Under the pieces are notes generated by a model. The model did not search any database. It saw only the letters and a list, made by a program, of their open reading frames with translations, and had not been told where the DNA came from. From Paenibacillus sedimenti (lineage in GTDB: Bacteria; Bacillota; Bacilli; Paenibacillales; NBRC-103111): a stretch of 64,000 bases of DNA. The position numbers and the translations under genes were made by a program. Of the stretch, positions 16,801-24,613 are shown piece after piece. How positions within the stretch are numbered: the stretch's first letter is position 1; each line of letters starts with the position of its first letter. The stretch covers positions 1 through 64,000 of the forward strand of contig NZ_JACVVD010000013.1 of NCBI RefSeq assembly GCF_014534655.1, given 5' to 3'.

Positions 16801-17372
16801 TCCTGCATCGCTGAGGAAGCGATCTCTTCGGCGCTCATCCCTTGTACCGGATTCGTCCAGGCGCCACGGCGGTAACCATTGAATACTTCGGAGCCGTCCC
16901 AACGATTTTTGTTGCGGTCCGCATTATAGTGGTCGCCGATGAAGAAAATACTGCCGCCGCCTTGCACGTATTGCGCCATGGCCGCTTGCTCGCTTGTTTT
17001 ATAAGGAACGTTCGCTTCCGCAACAACAAACACATCATAGCCGCTCAGATCACTCAGCGTGATTGGCGTTGTTTTACGAAGTTCTTTCACATAATAGCCA
17101 TTATTCGCTAGCGCATTGGCAAAATCGGAGAACCCTCCGTCAATGACCCAATCCGCTGCACCGGCTGTTTGTTCATGTGTATTATCAAAAAGCACCTTTT
17201 TGCCGGCGTTCTCATTTATTACTTTGGCTTCGATGAACGGCGCCGGATCCGTCGGCCCCTCCGCCATTACCGCTTGCCAACTGCTTGTAGCCAGAACTTG
17301 CAACGGTAACGCAACAGTTAAAGCAAGTGCAGATTTCAATAACTTAGCTTTCCAACTTGCCATGAATCCCAT
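13803..17372 (-). CDS. Large secreted mosaic protein (amidotransferase-like, OB-fold, Ig-like and chitinase-type modules)
   Basis: 1189 residues with a signal peptide (about 1-31). Residues about 55-345 resemble a GATase-like flavodoxin fold (VLFDNTHEQTAGAADWVIDGGFSDF, then GGGSIFFIGDHYNADRN). About 545-720 is an OB-fold module (KITIAEARSKSTGTLVTVEG, AFYLQDATGGIYVF) seen in secreted nuclease-like proteins. About 725-905 has two Ig-like modules (GWFNQDVSVTLTASD). About 910-990 is a Big2 domain. Two copies of a chitinase-associated module follow (YTVTMNMWWGNNGTLFKLYENG and YKVTMNMWWGTNATEYRLYENG). No cell-wall anchor is seen. It probably binds polysaccharide outside the cell; catalysis is not shown. 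AAAGGAGG precedes the ATG. It is a single-gene unit. Confidence 0.8.
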   Translation of the reverse strand: MGFMASWKAKLLKSALALTVALPLQVLATSSWQAVMAEGPTDPAPFIEAKVINENAGKKVLFDNTHEQTAGAADWVIDGGFSDFANALANNGYYVKELRKTTPITLSDLSGYDVFVVAEANVPYKTSEQAAMAQYVQGGGSIFFIGDHYNADRNKNRWDGSEVFNGYRRGAWTNPVQGMSAEEIASSAMQDVASTDWLATQFGVRFRYNALGDITANQIVTPDQAFDITNGVSGVAMHAGSTLAIIDPTKAKGIVYLPQTNEAWPNAVDQGVYNGGGVAEGPYVAVSKAGAGKAAFIGDSSPVEDATPKYLREDTGAKKTTYDGFKEVDDGKLLVNMVNWLSKKESYTSLTEVSGLQLDQPTALLPFEEPATSTEPKPEPWAAPNAGYLWYDRSTFKPGSYGGPAATASAVYSFVHQAVLPNAQDFQIRVVIDNLPANTTVSGYQTGIYLVSGGAQIAKIQNADGTWPATEGYSTAFSLTSDSKGHAYKDLTVRIKPGTTAAANLRLRQNGTNLKTQSVTLGNVPAEPLPEEQNPIPAKITIAEARSKSTGTLVTVEGVVTTEPGSFGGQAFYLQDATGGIYVFQSLSGFHLGDTIKITAPTAVFNTELELTDPVEITKTGTSALPAAIPVTAITYENQGQLVELSHVTISNLISASPTGSFEFDAVNGSVSNHIRVDARTGLTQSAFPYQEGQTVNIKGVSAIFRGVFQLKPRGLSDFAVPADTTAPVTTAALSGSANGQGWFNQDVSVTLTASDDREDAVITKYAIGGGAEAAYTAPVVVSTEGTNTISYFSTDAAGNAEVAKSLQVKLDKTAPIVTLTQSGHAIGDVTDADSLQFDLASSDAVSGVASQTLTLDGNVISSGQALKASDLGLGAHTVQYSVADAADNKSEQSFTFQVKASVVLAQAALSADITTLQIGENTATRLSGTLSNGSQADLSNATVVYSTSNSAVATVDAQGNVTAVAEGTAQVMASVTLNGVTVGSNSVVITVKKPLAAGVPGEPVLSGNNGQSGLQDGNYTVTMNMWWGNNGTLFKLYENGVLVSTQSLTDASPSAQVAKFDVKGKANGTYTYTAELTNVFGTTTSSPLVVNVTDAAPGKPVLSQDNWDGDGNYKVTMNMWWGTNATEYRLYENGQLIDTKSLTAATPNAQSAVSEISGRTVGVYEYVAELVNAAGVTSSEKITVNVAK

Positions 17373-17575
17373 GAATATCCTCCTTTGTTATAAAAGACTA
17401 TCAATCTAGCGCATCTTATTCTACCAAAAATATACAAATAAAAGTGATATTTATTTGTAAATAGATGAAGTTTATGAAAAGCACCAATGGGTTTGGCAGA
17501 GTCGACAATATTTTGTATCATTTAAAGCAGTATGGATACAATAGTCCCCAGAAACACAAAGAAGGAGCGAATTTT

Positions 17576-18292
17576 ATGGACTGGTTTTCAGAAACCGAAT
17601 ATCCATTCGCCATGTTTTCTCCGCAACATTTATTTCCGCTTGCCGTAATTGCTCTGCTGGTTCTCCTGTTATACCGGTTTAAAAAATCTCTTCGTCTGAA
17701 CGTCAGCAAACAAATTATCAGGTTCGGGCTTAGCGCAATTCTTATTCTCTTTGAACTCTTACTTTACGGCTGGTATTTTTATCACGAGCAATTCGCCTGG
17801 GATTATTCCCTCCCCCTCCAGTTGTGCAGCATTAGTTACCTCCTAACCATTCTTATGCTCCTTTTCCCTTCCTATCGGCTGTATGAATTTCTATACTTCG
17901 CAGGCATCGGAGGAGCTGTTCAAGCCTTGCTGACACCTGCAGCGATCCTGTCCGGATTCCCTCATTTCACCTACTTTTACTTTTTTGTCGGTCACGGCGC
18001 CATTGTATGGGTTGCTTTATACATGACCTGGGTTCACGGCTATCGGCCGACATGGCATTCGATCTGGAGAGTGCTTCTAATGATGAACGGTCTATTGGCC
18101 GTCATCATACCGATCAATTGGATCACAGGAGGAAACTACCTTTTCGTCGCGGAAAAGCCCGCCGGGGATACGCTGCTCAATTACTTGGGTCCTTGGCCAT
18201 GGTATTTGTTATCCCTTGAAGCGGTGATGGTGGTTATCTTCATTCTCATGTATCTGCCCTTTCATTTTGGCAAGTCCAGTAAATCTGAGTAA
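17576..18292 (+). CDS. YwaF / TIGR02206-family integral membrane protein
   Basis: 238 residues from the ATG at 17576 (AAGGAG 8 bases upstream). About six or seven membrane helices. Family signatures are FSPQHLFPLAVIA, WDYSLPLQLCSISYLL, GGAVQALLTPAA and NLL-like LNYLGPWPWYLLSLE. The family is widespread in Firmicutes and has no proven role. An in-frame upstream ATG (17465) lacks a ribosome site. It diverges from the 1189-residue protein gene. Confidence 0.85.
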   Translation: MDWFSETEYPFAMFSPQHLFPLAVIALLVLLLYRFKKSLRLNVSKQIIRFGLSAILILFELLLYGWYFYHEQFAWDYSLPLQLCSISYLLTILMLLFPSYRLYEFLYFAGIGGAVQALLTPAAILSGFPHFTYFYFFVGHGAIVWVALYMTWVHGYRPTWHSIWRVLLMMNGLLAVIIPINWITGGNYLFVAEKPAGDTLLNYLGPWPWYLLSLEAVMVVIFILMYLPFHFGKSSKSE

Positions 18293-18313
18293 TGAAACCC
18301 GAGTGGTGCGGAC

Positions 18314-18363
18314 TCCAAAATAAAATGAACCGCTGCTGACACCAAGGCGCCCGCAGCGGTTCC
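18314..18363 (-). terminator. Terminator following the chemotaxis-receptor remnant
   Basis: GAACCGCTGC (18327-18336) pairs with GCAGCGGTTC. Read on the minus strand the stem is followed by ATTTTATTTT, so it serves the minus-strand remnant. Confidence 0.75.
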
Positions 18364-18374
18364 ACTAAAGAAAA

Positions 18375-18704
18375 CTATAGCTTGAATTTTTGGATTTCAT
18401 CCAGCAAATGTCCGGCACTTTGCGACAGTTTCTCCGAAAGTTCGGAGATTTTCAAAATAGTGGCAGTTTGCTCTTGTGTAGACGAAGCTACTTCCTCTGT
18501 CGCTGCCGCACTTTCCTCCACGACCGCCGCCACATTAGCCATCAAACTCGATATCTTGCATGCATTCTCAGATAATTCTGCTGCGGATTTCGGGACCTCC
18601 TGAATTTGCGTAACGATGCCTTCAATGGATTGCTTGATCTGCTCAAAAGACGCTTTCGTTTCTCCTACAGCGGCCTCTTGTTTCTCAACGACTTCCTTGG
18701 CCAT
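18375..18704 (-). pseudogene. 3' remnant of a methyl-accepting chemotaxis protein gene
   Basis: 109 residues that match only the last part of an MCP signalling domain: SIEGIVTQIQEV, SSLMANVAAVVEESAAATEEVASSTQEQTATI (the methylation-helix region), and the usual end LLDEIQKFKL. Intact receptors are over 400 residues with a sensor domain and membrane helices, all missing here. The ATG at 18704 has no ribosome site, and the frame closes upstream at 18720-18722, inside the Dabb terminator. It keeps its own terminator downstream. A stand-alone signalling fragment is possible but unlikely. Confidence 0.8.
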
Positions 18705-18711
18705 CGTCCGT

Positions 18712-18758
18712 AAAAAAGCCTAACCAGGCACCCAACGGGCAACTAGCTAAGCTTTTTT
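18712..18758 (-). terminator. Terminator after the Dabb gene
   Basis: AAAAAAGC on one side pairs with GCTTTTTT on the other (plus-strand positions 18712-18719 and 18751-18758). On the minus strand it follows the Dabb stop by about 15 bp, and the MCP remnant begins right after its T run. Confidence 0.7.
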
Positions 18759-18772
18759 CTCTCAAAAACTGT

Positions 18773-19078
18773 TCATTTCTTAATCGGATAGTCAATCACG
18801 ACAACACTATCAAGGATACCGTCCAGCATTTTCACAAACTGTTGGTGCACAGGGTGCGGTCCATATTGGCGCAACGCCTCCTGATCCTCAAAAGTTACTC
18901 GCAGTCCTAGCGTAAAGCCGTGAATATTGTCCGTCTCTTCGGTTACATTCACGCCCGCTGTTAGTTCAACAATCCCAGGAATCTGATTTTTAAAAGCCAA
19001 CAACGTTTCCACAAGCTGACTTTCCTGCTGCGGGGTATAGTTTGCATTGAATTTAAATGAAACGAGATGCTCGAACAT
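18773..19078 (-). CDS. Dabb-family (stress-responsive A/B barrel) protein
   Basis: 101 residues matching the dimeric A/B barrel family over its length: MFEHLVSFKFN at the start, GIVELTAGVNVTEE in the middle, and ALRQYGPHPVHQQFVKML near the end, the typical H-P-x-H segment. These are small cytoplasmic proteins linked to stress or to polyketide-like chemistry; the specific role is unknown. GGAG precedes the ATG. It lies 13 bp after the oxidoreductase gene in the same direction, so the two probably form an operon. Confidence 0.88.
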   Translation of the reverse strand: MFEHLVSFKFNANYTPQQESQLVETLLAFKNQIPGIVELTAGVNVTEETDNIHGFTLGLRVTFEDQEALRQYGPHPVHQQFVKMLDGILDSVVVIDYPIKK

Positions 19079-19091
19079 AGGCAGTTTGCTC

Positions 19092-20081
19092 CTATCCTTT
19101 GTTATCCGCGGGAAATACGAGCCCCACTTGTCGTCTGGCCTCGGTCATGATTCCCGCAACGACCGTGGAGGTCGCATGGGAGTTCGTGCGGGATTCAAGC
19201 GTTCCGCTCTTAATCAAGCGAATGAATTCCGCTGCCTCATACATCATTGTTCTCGTCGATTGAGGCCGGGTTAAATCCTCTACAACACCACCCCGATAGC
19301 GGATCTCCACTTTCTCCGGCTCGTTGATTTTATCGATGACCATCGTCCCGTTCTCACCCTGAATCTCTGTAGGCGCATAGGAGCTGGTAATTTTCGAATG
19401 CATGATGATTGCATCCATGTCCTTGTATCCTAGAAGCAAACTGCCTTCCCCGTCTATTCCGGATTCCAGCAGGATAGCGTTAGCTTGAATACGATCCGGC
19501 TTGCCGAACAGCACAGCAAGGGGGTAAATGCAATAAATGCCAAGATCCATTAAAGAACCGTTAGAAAAAACGGGATTAAACGCATTGAGCACCGTTCCCT
19601 GCTTATAAGCATCATATCGCGAAGAATATTGGCAATAGCTCGCAAAATAACGGCGGACCGGCCCAATTTTATGCAGGTTATCTTGAATGGCTTGGAAATT
19701 AGGCATGAGTGTCGATTTCAAAGCTTCCATGAATACGACATTATTTTGTTCAGCAGTTGCTACCATGGCCGCAAGCTCTCGAGCGTTAGACGCCGCGGGC
19801 TTCTCGCACAACACGTGCTTGCCGTGATTCATGCAAAGCACCGCCTGCTCGGCGTGAAGAGAGTTCGGACTGGCGATATACACGGCATCGAATTCACCGC
19901 TTCTCACGAAAGTTTCCAAGTCCGTGAACTGATGAGGAATTTCAAACTTCGCTGCAAATTCCCGTGCTTTGTCCTCGGTTCTGGAGTATACAGCTGTGAG
20001 CGCGAACTCCCCTGTTTCCTTAGCTGCTTCAATGAATGTTTCTGTAATCCAATTCGTTCCGATGATGCCAAAACGTATCAT
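19092..20081 (-). CDS. Gfo/Idh/MocA-family NAD(P)-dependent oxidoreductase
   Basis: 329 residues. The N-terminal Rossmann fold starts IRFGIIGTNWITETFIEAA (G-x-G-x-x-x), followed by the family's VYIASPNSLHAEQAVLCMNHGKHVLCEKPAASN with the catalytic-site EKP (residues about 70-102). The C-terminal half is the GFO_IDH_MocA beta-sheet domain (NPVFSNGSLMDLGIYCIYPLAVLFG). It probably oxidises or reduces a sugar or inositol; the substrate is not evident. AAGGAGAAGC precedes the ATG. It leads an operon with the Dabb gene. Confidence 0.92.
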   Translation of the reverse strand: MIRFGIIGTNWITETFIEAAKETGEFALTAVYSRTEDKAREFAAKFEIPHQFTDLETFVRSGEFDAVYIASPNSLHAEQAVLCMNHGKHVLCEKPAASNARELAAMVATAEQNNVVFMEALKSTLMPNFQAIQDNLHKIGPVRRYFASYCQYSSRYDAYKQGTVLNAFNPVFSNGSLMDLGIYCIYPLAVLFGKPDRIQANAILLESGIDGEGSLLLGYKDMDAIIMHSKITSSYAPTEIQGENGTMVIDKINEPEKVEIRYRGGVVEDLTRPQSTRTMMYEAAEFIRLIKSGTLESRTNSHATSTVVAGIMTEARRQVGLVFPADNKG

Positions 20082-20173
20082 AGCTTCTCCTTAATGCGCT
20101 TTTTTTCTTATTTTACTATAGCATGTTTCGTCAATGCGAATACACCGACATCAAGGATAGCTCTTCGGCATGA

Positions 20174-21454
20174 TCAATATCTAACAATAATCTGATCCCG
20201 CTTGGGACCGGTAGAAACCCAGCGTATCGGCACTCCGATTAATCGTTCAATGTATTGGATATAGTTTTGAGCCTCTTTAGGGAGCTCATGAAAGGATTGA
20301 ACCTGTGTAATATCACACTTCCATCCAGGAAGCATGTCATACACAGGCTCGGACTGAGCCAATTGCTGCGTATTCGGAAAATGCACGGTGTTTTCATCAC
20401 CGATTCGGTAAGCCGTACAAACAGGGATCTCTTCCAAATAGCCGAGAACATCAAGATTGGTTAAAGCCACCTCTGTCGCTCCTTGAATTTCGCAGCCATA
20501 CCTTGTTGCGACGGCATCAAACCAACCGACTCTCCTTGGACGCCCGGTCGTCGCGCCAAATTCCCCAGCGTCTCCTCCGCGTTTACGCAGCTCATCCGCA
20601 GCTTCAGCATGAATTTCGGTCACGAACGGCCCTTGCCCGACACAACTTGAGTATGCCTTCGTCACCGCTACAACTTGTTTGATGGCATGGGGAGGAACTC
20701 CCGCTCCAATAGCAGCAAATCCGGCGATCGTGGACGAAGAGGTCGTATAGGGATATATGCCGTGATCCGGATCCCGCAATGCCCCCAACTGTCCTTCAAC
20801 CAATATTGACTCTCCATCGGCCAAGGCCTTATGCAAGAGCTCAGTTGTATTACAGATATAAGGCTTTAACAATTCTGCTTGCTCTTGTAAATCATCCAAC
20901 AATTGCTCAGGCTCTATGGTCGCTTGATGATATAAATGCTTAAGCAGCACATTCTTCGATTCAAGCGAAGCTTTCAACTTTGATCTCAGATGCGTTTCGT
21001 CGAACAAGTCCGCAACCTGAATACCAAGCTTCGCATATTTATCCGAGTAAAACGGCGCAATGCCTTGCTTGGTCGAACCGAACTTGCGATCTCCGAGCCG
21101 CTGCTCTTCCAATTCGTCAAACCGAATGTGATAAGGAAGCACCACCTGTGCCCGATCGGAAATGCATAGCGCGGGTTCCGGCACTCCCCTTTCCGCCAGT
21201 TCATGGAGCTCGCTGAACAGTTGACTCACATTCAAGGCAACGCCAGGCCCAATCACATTGGTAACCCCGAGGTAAAAAACGCCGGACGGCAGCAAATGCA
21301 AAGCAAACTTGCCATAGTGATTAATGATCGTATGGCCTGCATTGCTTCCTCCCTGATATCGAACCACATACTTAGAGTTGGCGGCAAGCACATCGGTTAT
21401 TTTCCCCTTGCCCTCATCGCCCCAATTGGCACCCACAATAGCCGTAACCGTCAT
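20174..21454 (-). CDS. purA: Adenylosuccinate synthetase paralogue (PurA family), divergent active site
   Basis: 426 residues from the ATG at 21454 (GAGGAGAG upstream), the usual PurA length. PurA joins IMP and aspartate using GTP. Present: WGDEGKGK with catalytic Asp13, GGSNAGHT with Asn38 and His41, and TTGRPRRVGWFD for aspartate. Changed relative to ordinary PurA: the IMP-site Gln of EGAQG is Leu223 (EGQLG), the Arg of the neighbouring subunit (E. coli 143) is Lys142, TSSN is TSSS, and YTTRVG is YSSCVG. A LysR gene diverges from it. It may be an ordinary PurA variant, but a modified nucleotide or altered specificity is plausible. The housekeeping purA is not in the window. Confidence 0.8.
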   Translation of the reverse strand: MTVTAIVGANWGDEGKGKITDVLAANSKYVVRYQGGSNAGHTIINHYGKFALHLLPSGVFYLGVTNVIGPGVALNVSQLFSELHELAERGVPEPALCISDRAQVVLPYHIRFDELEEQRLGDRKFGSTKQGIAPFYSDKYAKLGIQVADLFDETHLRSKLKASLESKNVLLKHLYHQATIEPEQLLDDLQEQAELLKPYICNTTELLHKALADGESILVEGQLGALRDPDHGIYPYTTSSSTIAGFAAIGAGVPPHAIKQVVAVTKAYSSCVGQGPFVTEIHAEAADELRKRGGDAGEFGATTGRPRRVGWFDAVATRYGCEIQGATEVALTNLDVLGYLEEIPVCTAYRIGDENTVHFPNTQQLAQSEPVYDMLPGWKCDITQVQSFHELPKEAQNYIQYIERLIGVPIRWVSTGPKRDQIIVRY

Positions 21455-21497
21455 ATCCGCACTCTCCTCATCCACTTGGAATTCCAATCTAAAACCA

Positions 21498-21538
21498 AGT
21501 ATAATGAAGTCGGACACATTAAAAAAATTAATATTAAT
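21498..21538 (-). promoter_or_regulatory. purA-paralogue promoter with adjacent LysR-type palindrome
   Basis: On the minus strand a -10 TATACT (21498-21503) has no recognisable -35. Next to the -35 position lies the perfect palindrome ATTAATATTAAT (21527-21538). A weak core promoter next to a palindrome between a LysR gene and its divergent neighbour is the usual LysR activation layout. This is a motif reading only. Confidence 0.4.
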
Positions 21539-21581
21539 AATAACTGGCATAAATCACATTAATGGCTAGCAGGTGAACCTA

Positions 21582-22460
21582 ATGATCCATAACATGGAGC
21601 TGTATCAGGTATTTTATATCACAGCTAAAGCGGGAAGCTTGTCCAAAGCGGCTGAAGAACTGTACATTACCCAACCGGCCGTTACCCATTCGATTAAGCA
21701 ATTGGAGGCTAAGCTTGGCGGTCAGCTGTTTGTCCGAACACCGAAAGGCGTCATACTGACGACTGAAGGCCAGACACTTTTCACGTATATTGAGCAGGCC
21801 TATCATTTTATACTTAATGGGGAACGCAAGATCTCCGAAATGCACCAACTGACGGACGGGGAGGTAAAAATCGGAGCAGGCGATACGCTGTGCAAACACT
21901 ATCTATTACCGCATCTGAAAACGTTCCACGAGTCTTTTCCAAAAATAAAAATTCAAGTAACCAACCGGACAACCGCCGAAACGATCACGCTGCTCAAAGA
22001 GGGGAAAATCGATATCGGCATCGTGAATCTCCCCATATCCGACCATCAAATCGAAGTTCAAGAAAGCATTGCGATCCATGATTGTTTCATAACCGGAGAA
22101 ACGTATAAGCATTTATCTGAAAAACCGATTTCGTTAGAAGACGTGCTGAGGCATCCCGTTATCCTTCTCGAAAAAGGAAGCAGCACCCGCGCTTACCTGG
22201 ATCAATTCGCCTCTGAGCAAGGGCTGGCTTTCATGCCGGAGATCGAACTCGGAAGTGTGGATCTCCTGGTTGAATTTGCACGCAACGGGTTCGGCATCGC
22301 CGGTGTGATTAAAGAGTTTATCAAGCAAGAACTTGACGATCATTCATTGTATGAAATTCAACTTAACAAGCCCATACCCCCGAGAAAAGTCGGGATAATT
22401 AAGCTGAAAAGCACTCCTTTATCCGCCGCAGCGAGACGTTTCTACGAAACGTTATCATAA
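21582..22460 (+). CDS. LysR-family transcriptional regulator
   Basis: About 292 residues. The N-terminal winged helix is plain: YQVFYITAKAGSLSKAAEELYITQPAVTHSIKQLEAKLGGQLFVRTPKGVILTTEGQTL. Residues about 90-290 are the LysR substrate-binding domain (VKIGAGDTLCKHYLLPHLKTFHESFPKIKIQVTN). Such proteins act as tetramers binding a small ligand. It is divergent from, and probably controls, the PurA paralogue, so the ligand could be a purine. I take the ATG at 21582 (AGGTGA 5 bases upstream) over the GTG at 21573. Confidence 0.9.
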   Translation: MIHNMELYQVFYITAKAGSLSKAAEELYITQPAVTHSIKQLEAKLGGQLFVRTPKGVILTTEGQTLFTYIEQAYHFILNGERKISEMHQLTDGEVKIGAGDTLCKHYLLPHLKTFHESFPKIKIQVTNRTTAETITLLKEGKIDIGIVNLPISDHQIEVQESIAIHDCFITGETYKHLSEKPISLEDVLRHPVILLEKGSSTRAYLDQFASEQGLAFMPEIELGSVDLLVEFARNGFGIAGVIKEFIKQELDDHSLYEIQLNKPIPPRKVGIIKLKSTPLSAAARRFYETLS

Positions 22461-22470
22461 GATGCATAGA

Positions 22471-23652
22471 TCACACGTTAGCATAAGATACTTGCAGGCC
22501 TTCCAGCGCACTTACGTGATGGTGCTTGGTTTCCAAAATGGCCGTTAAGGTATGCAAAGCGCCTTCCTTCAGTTGGTTGGACTTGGCATTCTTCTTCAAC
22601 TCATTCAGAATCGTCCGGTTGACGATGACTTCCATCAGCTGGCTTTTGAGCTCCGCCGCGTTTCTCGCTTCGATCGCAGCGCCGACACCGACCAGAAAAG
22701 CCGCATTATCCTGCTCTTGGCCGGGAATCGGTTTGTACAGCATCATCGGCAGCTCCAACGCAAGCGCTTCCGATACCGTCAGCCCGCCAGGCTTCGTCAC
22801 GATCAAATCGGACAGCGCCATCAGCTCGTGGATATGATCCACAAAGCCGGTTATGACCACGCGGTGACGGGTTTTATCCCCGCCAAACTCCTCTTCAAGT
22901 CTCATCTTCAACTTCTCATTGCGTCCGCATACGAAAATAAACTGCACCGGAGAAGTCAGATCATCCGATTGAAGCACAGATTTGAATTGTTTGCCGATCA
23001 AGCCGTGCCCGCCACCCATGACCAGTACGGTCGGCAGCATACGATCCAGCCCGTATTTATCGCGCAGCTCCACACGGTCATACGTTTGCGTGAAGGTCAG
23101 CCTGATCGGAATGCCCGTTACCACGATGCGGTTCTCCGGTATGCGGTATCGCAGCAGCGCTTTTTTCACATGTTCAGCCCCAACCAGATAACGATCCGTA
23201 CAAGGGTGAACCCAGTAACTGTGATCGGTATAATCGGTCATTACGGTAACTGTAGGGACGGTCGTTAAGCCGTTGCATTTCAAATAGGACATCGCCGCGG
23301 CAGCCCCCGGGAACGTGCTGACGACCTCGGTCGGATTATATTCGTGCAGCAGCTCCAGCATGCGGTCGGTACTGAACGATTTCATCCGTTTGAACCAATG
23401 GGAGAACGTATTGTCATCCCGTGTCTTACGGTATAAGTACCCATAGACCGACGGAAGGCTTTTCATCCACTGCATGTAACAGTACTTGCCCACCGAGTGC
23501 AAATAGGGATGCGTCCATTCCAAAAAGTCGACGACTTTCACTTCCACATCCGGGCGATAGAATCGTGCCGCCTCGAGTATCGCTTGTGCAGCTTTATTAT
23601 GACCATCCCCTAACGCGCCGGTCAGGATTAAAATTTTCTCTCTGCGAATCAT
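22471..23652 (-). CDS. Glycolipid glycosyltransferase (UgtP / MGDG-synthase type)
   Basis: 393 residues. The N-terminal MGDG-synthase domain reads ILILTGALGDGHNKAAQAI with the acceptor-site GDGH, then FPGAAAAMSYLK and TVMTDYTDHSYWVHPCTDRYLV. The C-terminal GT28 domain has VLVMGGGHGLIGKQFKSVL and the UDP-sugar site LMALSDLIVTKPGGLTVSEALALELPMMLYKPIPGQEQDNAAFL. It transfers glucose or galactose from the UDP-sugar to diacylglycerol at the inner face of the membrane. It overlaps the PAP2 gene by 4 bp (ATGA), so the two are translationally coupled; PAP2 enzymes can make the diacylglycerol acceptor. Confidence 0.92.
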   Translation of the reverse strand: MIRREKILILTGALGDGHNKAAQAILEAARFYRPDVEVKVVDFLEWTHPYLHSVGKYCYMQWMKSLPSVYGYLYRKTRDDNTFSHWFKRMKSFSTDRMLELLHEYNPTEVVSTFPGAAAAMSYLKCNGLTTVPTVTVMTDYTDHSYWVHPCTDRYLVGAEHVKKALLRYRIPENRIVVTGIPIRLTFTQTYDRVELRDKYGLDRMLPTVLVMGGGHGLIGKQFKSVLQSDDLTSPVQFIFVCGRNEKLKMRLEEEFGGDKTRHRVVITGFVDHIHELMALSDLIVTKPGGLTVSEALALELPMMLYKPIPGQEQDNAAFLVGVGAAIEARNAAELKSQLMEVIVNRTILNELKKNAKSNQLKEGALHTLTAILETKHHHVSALEGLQVSYANV

Positions 23653-24323
23653 CTTTCAAGACCCCCTTCAATTTGACCCCGCTGCATGCCGGCAGCTAAT
23701 GGTTTAACGAACCAACCCTTACGCACTCTATTCACGACGTAAATGACACCTTCTGCAACCAACACCGCACCAATGATATCCAAGAGAACATGCTGTTTCA
23801 TAAATTGGGTCGAAGCAATAATGAGCAGCGACAACAGGGTTACGATTGACGTGTATATGCGAGAAATATGAGCTGTGCTCAGATAAGCTTTCATCATTAA
23901 GTAAGAAGTCAGCACATGCGTGCTGGGAAAACAATTAAACGGTTGATCGTTATTGTACACCCACTGCACCATTCGCATCATCCAGTCATCTCCACCGATT
24001 GCAGGGCGTGGAACATGAGTCTGGTAAACGGCATAAACCCCATAGCACAGAAGAAGACCGATGATGAATTGCAGCAGCGTCTTGTAGTAGGTTTGACGAT
24101 CCTTGTATGCCAGGTACATGAAGCCGGCCAGCAGGAAAACATACCAAGATACGTACGGCACCACGAAAATTTTCAGAAAAGGGATTTGCCGGTCCAAATC
24201 CGTAACCAAGCTATAATACCGCTCTCCCCCATGGTTCAAATACACATAGATGAGACCCACTAACGGGATCGATAGTAATGCGCTGCATGCCAGCAGATAA
24301 GAAATGAATGATTCCTTTTTCAT
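23649..24323 (-). CDS. PAP2-family membrane phosphatase
   Basis: 224 residues with about six membrane helices. Motifs of the PAP2/Aur1-like group: HVPRP (end of motif 1, with the usual upstream Lys not evident), CFPSTHVLTSYLM (motif 2, catalytic His) and STQFMKQHVLLDIIG (motif 3, nucleophile His and Asp). It probably dephosphorylates a lipid phosphate or undecaprenyl diphosphate on the outer face of the membrane. It is the first gene of a two-gene operon with the glycosyltransferase. GCGAGGAG precedes the ATG. Confidence 0.85.
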   Translation of the reverse strand: MKKESFISYLLACSALLSIPLVGLIYVYLNHGGERYYSLVTDLDRQIPFLKIFVVPYVSWYVFLLAGFMYLAYKDRQTYYKTLLQFIIGLLLCYGVYAVYQTHVPRPAIGGDDWMMRMVQWVYNNDQPFNCFPSTHVLTSYLMMKAYLSTAHISRIYTSIVTLLSLLIIASTQFMKQHVLLDIIGAVLVAEGVIYVVNRVRKGWFVKPLAAGMQRGQIEGGLER

Positions 24324-24454
24324 TGCAACTCCTCGCTCTCCATTTCGTTATATTCATCTTAAAACAGAATGACTTCGGTCAAAACGCACTTTGGTAGTGT
24401 CTTCCTTTAGCCAAAGGTCTTGAGAAAACCTAGACCAAAGGCTAAGTTCTAAAT

Positions 24455-24600
24455 GAAAAAAAGCTCACACATTAAGGTGCAAGCTTTCCAGTAGCAACGA
24501 TTTTCGGAGCTACGGCATTGATTTTCTCATTTGACCGTAAATAGAAGCACATCCTGTTCGTTCACGAAAGTCAAACCGAGAGAGGCAACTTTGCGCTAAA
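24455..24600 (-). pseudogene. Short coding remnant and its terminator
   Basis: On the minus strand a 22-codon frame containing VASLGLTFVNEQDVLLFTVK ends in TGA at about 24530. It has no start and is preceded by TAG. Its end is followed by an intrinsic terminator: AAAGCT pairs with AGCTTT, then TTTTTTTC (24455-24490). This looks like the tail of a lost gene, but the family is not recognised and the frame is short. The rest of 24324-24454 shows nothing. Confidence 0.25.
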
Positions 24601-24613
24601 AGAATTGTTCAGA

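Noticed and set aside
18375..18704. Stand-alone cytoplasmic chemotaxis signalling protein
   Set aside because: It covers only the end of the signalling domain, has no ribosome site, and starts within the neighbour's terminator.
20174..21454. PurZ-type synthetase for diaminopurine phage DNA
   Set aside because: PurZ replaces the catalytic Asp13, which is kept here, and no phage genes are in the window.
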